Below, piece after piece: positions 25,601 through 29,168 of a stretch of DNA of 29,168 bases (position 1 is its first letter; each line of letters opens with the position of its first letter). The notes under the pieces are model-generated. The model saw nothing but the letters and a program-made list of their open reading frames with translations, ran no database searches and had not been told where the DNA came from. This DNA comes from Candidatus Babelota bacterium. GTDB taxonomy: Bacteria > Babelota > Babeliae > Babelales > Babelaceae. The DNA lies in the NCBI GenBank assembly GCA_003174035.1, contig PRDV01000061.1:1-29168 (forward strand). The letters are read 5' to 3'. Both the position numbers and the translations under genes were made by a program.

Positions 25601-26886
25601 TGCGTTAAGGTAATAGCAATCGTCGGCTGGAATACATAACCAGAGGAGCTAATAAGATTAAATTGCACATGAGGAAACTTACTCAGTTGTGCATACACAT
25701 CTTCAGTAAGCGTTGTTCCCTGCTCAATGACTAATTCACCCGTGTCAGGATCTATAACATCACTGCCAAAAACCCGGTTAACCAGATTCGTTTTGCGAAG
25801 CAATAAACGATCAACGCCCGCTTTAGTGAGCAGTGCAATCATATCCTTGGTAATACGCTTGCCTACAAGATCCGCTTCCTTGGCATAGGTTGGCAGCATA
25901 CCTTTTTCTATACGTGTTGTTAATAGCTTTTCATCAAGCATCTGATAAAATTCACCTTTTTGTGCTGTAATAGTATCAAAGCGATAAAAGAGTGAAATAA
26001 TTTCTTCCCTTGGCACCCCTAATGCCTGTAAGAATGTCGTTACCAGTATCTTTTTCTTTTTATCGATGCGCACTTGCAAGTAATCATTCGTATCAAATTC
26101 GAAGTCAATCCAGGATCCTCTCATAGGAATAATACGTGCTAAATAGAAAGGACGCCCCCGGGTATCTTTTACTTTCTTGCTTTGTGAAAACACCACCCCT
26201 GGTGAACGATGGAGCTGACTCACAATAACGCGATCGACACCGTTAATTAAAAATGTTCCCAAATTCCCTAATTTAAATTGACCCTCTGACTCATATAAAT
26301 CAGCCATGATAGGCACATCAGCAAAGAAAATGTCTTGCTCTTTAATATCCCGCAGTACCTTTTTGCTCGTAGCCTCTTCTACATCCCAGGTAATGAGCTG
26401 TAGCTTTACCTTTAAAGGCATAGCAAACGTTTGTCCGCTTGATCGACATTCATCGAGCGTGAGCGGTAACTGTACGGTCACGCGCGCCAAACAGTTTGAG
26501 CATGTTTTGTAACGCGCTGTATTCTTATGGCAGAAGGTACACTCCATATGCGCATTTAAGCGAGAGGTATCCGACTTTTTACACGAAGAGCAGCTCCAGT
26601 TATATCTATTGACAATACCGGTTAACTTGCCGCATGTACATGACCAGGAGCCTAACTCATAGCTTACATATTCGAGCGTCATCCGATCGTTATATTCGAT
26701 CGGGAAAATATCCTTAAATACTTTTTCAAGTCCAATAAGTTCTCGTTCAGTAGGCAAGCAATCCAACTGCACAAATTCATTGAATGATCGTGATTGTATC
26801 TCTATTAAATTAGGTACGGGTACTATATCTTTGATCTTACCAAATGACCGACGAATCGGTTCTTTGTGTGTTCGAGGGCTTGACAT
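22660..26886 (-). CDS. rpoB: DNA-directed RNA polymerase subunit beta (RpoB) with N-terminal cysteine-rich insertion
   Basis: RpoB forms the active-site cleft with RpoC. The 1408-residue product includes the rifampicin-site core GQLSQFMDQTNPLSEIAHKR and the following RLSALGPGG, with the Asp, His and Ser of positions 516, 526 and 531 (E. coli numbering) unchanged, plus HYGRICPIETPEGQ, the GRHGNKGVVS motif and LNPLGVPSRMNVGQ. The unusual part is residues about 80-144, between SYELG and DECRSSGQTF, which are normally nearly adjacent. Here about 60 residues carry C83/C85, C99/C102, C116/C119 and C129/C132, as two zinc-ribbon-like pairs of CxC/CxxC knuckles. The ATG has AAGGAG 7 bases upstream. 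The spacer to rplL (214 bases) holds a hairpin and three palindromes. Confidence 0.98.
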   Translation of the reverse strand: MSSPRTHKEPIRRSFGKIKDIVPVPNLIEIQSRSFNEFVQLDCLPTERELIGLEKVFKDIFPIEYNDRMTLEYVSYELGSWSCTCGKLTGIVNRYNWSCSSCKKSDTSRLNAHMECTFCHKNTARYKTCSNCLARVTVQLPLTLDECRSSGQTFAMPLKVKLQLITWDVEEATSKKVLRDIKEQDIFFADVPIMADLYESEGQFKLGNLGTFLINGVDRVIVSQLHRSPGVVFSQSKKVKDTRGRPFYLARIIPMRGSWIDFEFDTNDYLQVRIDKKKKILVTTFLQALGVPREEIISLFYRFDTITAQKGEFYQMLDEKLLTTRIEKGMLPTYAKEADLVGKRITKDMIALLTKAGVDRLLLRKTNLVNRVFGSDVIDPDTGELVIEQGTTLTEDVYAQLSKFPHVQFNLISSSGYVFQPTIAITLTQDRCYTEEDALKEIHTKVWPGDSASIEEVKERLYGSFFNGRLYDLTKVGRIRMNRKLGLSIDESVATLTKEDILATIKYLVNLRERGEGELDDIDHLGNRRVRLVGELLNNQIYVGLLRIERIVRERFRIQETHGALMPQDFLNVKPLNAVLREFFGTGQLSQFMDQTNPLSEIAHKRRLSALGPGGVMKDRATYEIRDVHTSHYGRICPIETPEGQTVGLISSLSTYAFVNDLGFIETAYRPVNKGKLLDEVVFLDAFEESDKFLAQASSVDEKTKELATEMVFARQGMNFLYADAQKIDYVDLSPKQLVSVSTALIPFLEHDDASRALMGSNMQRQAVPIIKMQAPLVGTGMEQEIARASGAMIVAKHDGVVEYVSSEKIVVRVDEASFKNTDDWVSQGVDTYYLRKFQRSSYYTWIHQSPIVKTGDRVKAGDILSNGTSVLNGELALGANLNVAFMPWHGYNFEDAIVLSKRLVAEDVLTSVHIDEYVVEARDTKLGPEEITRDIPNVSEAALTGLDEDGIVRIGTRVRPGDILVGKVTLKGDIQYSPEEKLLRAIFGEKSREVRDTSLRVPPGIEGTVIDVKIFSRSGMRKDKRYKEMVAAETMRIEADAAMHVAALEKMVAAKIKELSSTKSKENTALVENLTSSLENQIRILQGLKEERINRLKKGDPLPSGVIKMIKVYIGMKRHVSVGDKVAGRHGNKGVVSVIVPREDMPFMDDGSPVDIVLNPLGVPSRMNVGQILETILGFAGKNFGQQIGDLLKEQATGEVKKQLEVAYGKELIAEYAQKYGDEAVIELARRSAKEGVCFATPVFDGADFEKDIQPLIKATQGSMTGSYRIRDGRTGDFFAQPVTVGNIYIMKLNHMVDDKLHARSVGPYSLVTQQPLGGKAQQGGQRFGEMEVWALEAHGASYTLQEMLTYKSDDVVGRHKVYEALVRNEDVPEPGLPESFNVLIKELQSLGLRIDLFKSGKEEVSE

Positions 26887-26941
26887 TCAGCGGCTCCTTA
26901 TCGTGATGGTAACGTCTATCTGTGCGCTAAACACTTTGTGT

Positions 26942-26987
26942 CAGACACTGTCTGTTTTCAGACGATGTCTGTTTCAGATAGTATCTG
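26942..26987. repeat. Array of three 13-bp CAGA...TCTG palindromes upstream of rpoB
   Basis: CAGACACTGTCTG (26942-26954), CAGACGATGTCTG (26959-26971) and CAGATAGTATCTG (26975-26987) are separated by TTTT and TTT. Arms are 5-6 bp around a 1-3 base centre. A half-unit CTATCTG lies nearby at about 26916-26922. The array sits about 55-100 bases upstream of the rpoB start, downstream of the rplL hairpin in transcription order. Confidence 0.9.
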
Positions 26988-27059
26988 GTTGGTATCTCAT
27001 TACCTAAACAGCAATGCATTACCGTACACACGTGTTTGCAATTGAGCGCGAATCAATCA

Positions 27060-27092
27060 CAGCGTGAGCCCTTACAATAAAGGCTCACGCTG
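27060..27092 (-). promoter_or_regulatory. Stem-loop in the rplL-rpoB spacer (possible attenuator or processing site)
   Basis: CAGCGTGAGCC and GGCTCACGCTG form a perfect 11-bp stem around an 11-base loop, eight bases after the rplL stop. On the coding (-) strand it is followed by TGATTGATTC rather than a T-run, so full termination is unlikely. In E. coli the same position holds a partial terminator and an RNase III site that lower rpoBC expression relative to rplJL; a similar role here is inference. Confidence 0.55.
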
Positions 27093-27100
27093 CTCAGTTT

Positions 27101-27481
27101 TTAAGAAAGCTTAACTTTAGCTCCTGCAGCTTCAAGTGCTTCCTTCATTTTCTTTGCGTCATCTTTTGAAGCAGCTTCAGCAATGACAGAAGGTGCACCT
27201 TCTACTGCAGCCTTAGCTTCAGTAAGACCCAAGGTGGTCACTGAGCGAAGTGCTTTAATAACTTTGATCTTATCAGCACCGCCTTCAGTGAGCTCTACTT
27301 TATATTCAGATTTTTCTTCTTCCTTTTTAGCGCCAGCTTCAGGAGCTGCCGCAGCGCCCGCAGCGGCTATAGGCATAGCTGCTGAAACACCAAATTTGGT
27401 TTCTAGGGCTTTTACGAGCTCCGCAAGCTCAAGTACGGTCATATTGCCAATGTCTTGTATTAATTGTTCTTGTTTAGCCAC
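27101..27481 (-). CDS. rplL: 50S ribosomal protein L7/L12
   Basis: L7/L12 forms the flexible stalk that recruits translation GTPases. The 126 residues have an N-terminal dimer/L10-binding helix region (VLELAELVKALETKFGVSAA), an Ala-rich hinge with Lys/Glu (about 37-58), and the conserved globular C-terminal domain (KIKVIKALRSVTTLGLTEAK, then AAVEGAPSVIAEAASKDDAK). The start is GTG at 27481, with GAGGAG 5 bases upstream. The rplJ stop is 24 bases away. High expression relative to rpoB is expected, and the hairpin at 27060 may set that ratio. Confidence 0.98.
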   Translation of the reverse strand: MAKQEQLIQDIGNMTVLELAELVKALETKFGVSAAMPIAAAGAAAAPEAGAKKEEEKSEYKVELTEGGADKIKVIKALRSVTTLGLTEAKAAVEGAPSVIAEAASKDDAKKMKEALEAAGAKVKLS

Positions 27482-27505
27482 GGTTTCTCCTCGAGGTTAT
27501 ACTGG

Positions 27506-28027
27506 TCAGGACTGTTTTGTCTTTTCAATTTCTTTAAGCACCCACAACAAGCGTACAATAAGCTGATTGAGAATACTTACATAGTTTGCAATTGGGGCCT
27601 GTAAGGTACCGCATAGTTTTGCAAGCAGTATTTCCTTAGAAGGCAATGAGGCAAGAAATTCAATCTGCTCAAGCGTAATAAGCCGTGCATCGAGGGCTCC
27701 CGCTTTAAGCTTCAATTTTTCTTGTTCTTTAGCAACGCTTGCAAGGATCTTAGCAATTGCTGGCGCCTCAGTTGGCGCAAATATGATTGCTATCTGATCC
27801 TTAAAGTACGGTGCTAAATCATTAATTCCCGGTATATCGCTCGTCGCTCTTTTAAGAAGCGTATTTTTAGCGACTTTTATCTTTCCTTGTTTTTGATAGA
27901 GCTGACGACGCAAGCCTTGCACAGCCTCCACGGTCATTCCTTGCATATCAACAACGAACGCCGCTTGTGACTCTTTAAAGTCATGCTTCATTGCATCTAT
28001 AATCTGTTGTTTCTCTTGGCGATTCAT
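27506..28027 (-). CDS. rplJ: 50S ribosomal protein L10
   Basis: L10 anchors L7/L12 dimers on 23S rRNA. The 173 residues carry the family pattern: SQAAFVVDMQGMTVEAVQGL, then RRQLYQKQGKIKVAKNTLLK in the N-terminal rRNA-binding domain (about 20-60), APTEAPAIAKILASVAKEQE in the middle, and a C-terminal helix (SILNQLIVRLLWVLKEIEK) that binds L7/L12. RBS AAAGGA precedes the ATG. The 33-base gap from rplA contains one 13-bp palindrome (28043-28055) right before the ribosome binding site. In E. coli the L10-L12 complex represses its own translation at the rplJ leader, but that leader is far longer, so homology of the site is not implied. Confidence 0.97.
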   Translation of the reverse strand: MNRQEKQQIIDAMKHDFKESQAAFVVDMQGMTVEAVQGLRRQLYQKQGKIKVAKNTLLKRATSDIPGINDLAPYFKDQIAIIFAPTEAPAIAKILASVAKEQEKLKLKAGALDARLITLEQIEFLASLPSKEILLAKLCGTLQAPIANYVSILNQLIVRLLWVLKEIEKTKQS

Positions 28028-28042
28028 ACTGATCCTTTCAGA

Positions 28043-28055
28043 CAGACACTGTCTG
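28043..28055. repeat. Single 13-bp CAGACACTGTCTG palindrome in the rplA-rplJ spacer
   Basis: It is identical to the unit at 26942-26954 and extends to a 15-base palindrome with one more pair (A...T). It occupies most of the 33-base spacer, between the rplA stop and the rplJ ribosome binding site, and would place a hairpin about ten bases before the AAAGGA. Confidence 0.85.
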
Positions 28056-28060
28056 TTACA

Positions 28061-28753
28061 TCAAGAAATTTCATCTACGTTGAGCGGGACACCCACACCC
28101 ATCGTTGATGAGACCGTGACTTTTCTGACAAACTTCCCTTTTGATGAAGGGGGCTTTGATGCAAGAAGTGCTCGTATAAAAGCCGCCAAGTTCTCTTCTA
28201 ATGTAGACACATCGAACGATACCTTGCCAAACGAAAAGTGTACAATCCCATTTTTATCATTCTTAAAAAAGAGCCGTCCCTTTTTAAGATCAGCTACAAC
28301 ATCAGCAACATCAAATGTCACCGTACCGGTTTTCTTATTAGGCACGAGACCACGTGGCCCTAATATCTTAGCCACGCGCCCTACCAGTCCCATAAGATCC
28401 GGTGTTGCCACTGCATTATTAAAATCGAGCCAGCCACCTTCAATTTTTTCAATGAGGTCTTCTGCCCCGACGTAATCTGCACCAGCTTTGCGTGCCGCCT
28501 CAGCATGATCGCCTTTAGCAAACACCGCTATTTTAACTTTCTTTCCCGTGCCATGGGGCAAGAGGACTGAGCCACGAACTACCTGATCACCTTTTGATGG
28601 ATCGATACCAACATTGATGTTAGCATCAACTGACTCATCAAACTTAGCGTAGGCAAGTTCTTTGACTTTTTTCAATCCTTCAGCAAACGACACTGGTTTT
28701 ACCGCTGACAGTTTTTCCCGTGCAGCGCGATATTTTTTACCATGATGTATCAT
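28061..28753 (-). CDS. rplA: 50S ribosomal protein L1
   Basis: L1 forms the mobile stalk near the E site and, in many bacteria, represses the L11 operon by binding its mRNA. The frame is open from 28837, but the ATG at 28753 gives the canonical start (MIHHGKKYRAAREKL) and the typical 230 residues; it follows the rplK stop by 7 bases, and GAGG lies 6 bases upstream. The family core is present: FDESVDANINVGIDPSKGDQ, then VVRGSVLLPHGTGK, and PDLMGLVGRVAKILGPRGLV followed by PNKKTGTVT. The C-terminal KGKFVRKVTVSSTMGVGV is canonical. Confidence 0.97.
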   Translation of the reverse strand: MIHHGKKYRAAREKLSAVKPVSFAEGLKKVKELAYAKFDESVDANINVGIDPSKGDQVVRGSVLLPHGTGKKVKIAVFAKGDHAEAARKAGADYVGAEDLIEKIEGGWLDFNNAVATPDLMGLVGRVAKILGPRGLVPNKKTGTVTFDVADVVADLKKGRLFFKNDKNGIVHFSFGKVSFDVSTLEENLAAFIRALLASKPPSSKGKFVRKVTVSSTMGVGVPLNVDEIS

Positions 28754-28760
28754 AGACGCC

Positions 28761-29168
28761 TCACTCAACCACTTCGAGTCCCATACTACGCGCGCTACCA
28801 GCAATGATTTTCGTTGCCTGCTCGATCGTATGGGCATTTAAGTCTGCCATCTTTAGCTTTGCTATCTCTTGAAGATCCTTCATTGAAACGGAACCTACTT
28901 TATCCGTTCCCGGCTTAGAGGCACCCTTTGCAAGGTTGATCTTCTTCTTTATCAGCTCGGAGGCTGGCGGGGTCTTGATAATAAAATCAAATTTTTTATC
29001 AGTATAGACCGTTACGACAACAGGAACTGTCTGGCCTTTCTTATCAGCAGTTTTAGCATTAAACTGCTTACAGAATTCCATAATGTTTACCCCTTGTTGC
29101 CCTAAGGCAGCACCCACTGGTGGTGCCGGCGTCGCCGCGCCTCCCGGTATTTGCATGCGAAGTTTCGC
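28761..29168 (-). CDS. rplK: 50S ribosomal protein L11 (5' end cut by window)
   Basis: L11 sits at the GTPase-associated centre, binding 23S rRNA with L10. The frame stays open to the right edge: AKLRMQIPGGAATPAPPVGA follows the usual AKLQIPAGKATPAPPVG, so the ATG at 29156 is an internal Met and the real start lies a few codons beyond the window. The visible protein has ALGQQGVNIMEFCKQFNAKT, the proline-rich N-terminal linker and the rRNA-binding C-terminal domain (GSVSMKDLQEIAKLKMADLN). It stops with TGA at 28761, seven bases before rplA. Confidence 0.97.
   Translation of the reverse strand, partial: AKLRMQIPGGAATPAPPVGAALGQQGVNIMEFCKQFNAKTADKKGQTVPVVVTVYTDKKFDFIIKTPPASELIKKKINLAKGASKPGTDKVGSVSMKDLQEIAKLKMADLNAHTIEQATKIIAGSARSMGLEVVE

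Overview
The window looks like a chromosomal segment of a host-associated, double-membraned bacterium with a reduced genome. The AT-leaning sequence, an ankyrin-repeat protein, a cluster of secreted parallel beta-helix proteins and a fused transcription/translation gene cluster would fit a lineage such as candidate phylum Dependentiae (TM6). That placement is inference; no rRNA is present to test it.

Bases 1-5740 (mostly + strand): the 3' end of an ankyrin-repeat gene, a translationally coupled ybbR-glmM pair (envelope precursor synthesis), an NhaC-family Na+/H+ antiporter, a NUDIX hydrolase, the decayed remains of a HigB/HigA-like toxin-antitoxin pair, and a macro-domain protein with a signal peptide and a C-terminal membrane anchor.

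Bases 5815-15045: a divergent probable DNA polymerase III delta subunit (holA), then an accessory cluster of secreted proteins. Three genes on the - strand (10877 to 6912) encode a beta-helix C-terminal piece, a beta-helix N-terminal piece and a propeller-like protein. The first two look like halves of one conserved protein, split, each with its own signal peptide, and placed in reversed order. Divergent to them, on the + strand, are two more secreted beta-helix proteins (11254 and 13050). A small secreted protein of unknown function follows on the - strand. Rho-independent terminators separate most of these units.

Bases 15270-29168 (- strand): one long co-directional housekeeping block, read in transcription order as rplK (cut by the window edge), rplA, rplJ, rplL, rpoB, rpoC, tRNA-Val(GAC), rpsO, pnp, rph. 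It joins L11/L1/L10/L7-L12, the two large RNA polymerase subunits, a tRNA, S15 and two 3'-exoribonucleases with very short gaps or overlaps. Two things stand out. A family of 13-bp palindromes (CAGA...TCTG) occupies three spacers of this block and nowhere else that I noticed. RpoB carries a roughly 60-residue cysteine-rich insertion with four C-x(1-2)-C pairs, probably two zinc-binding modules, near its N terminus.
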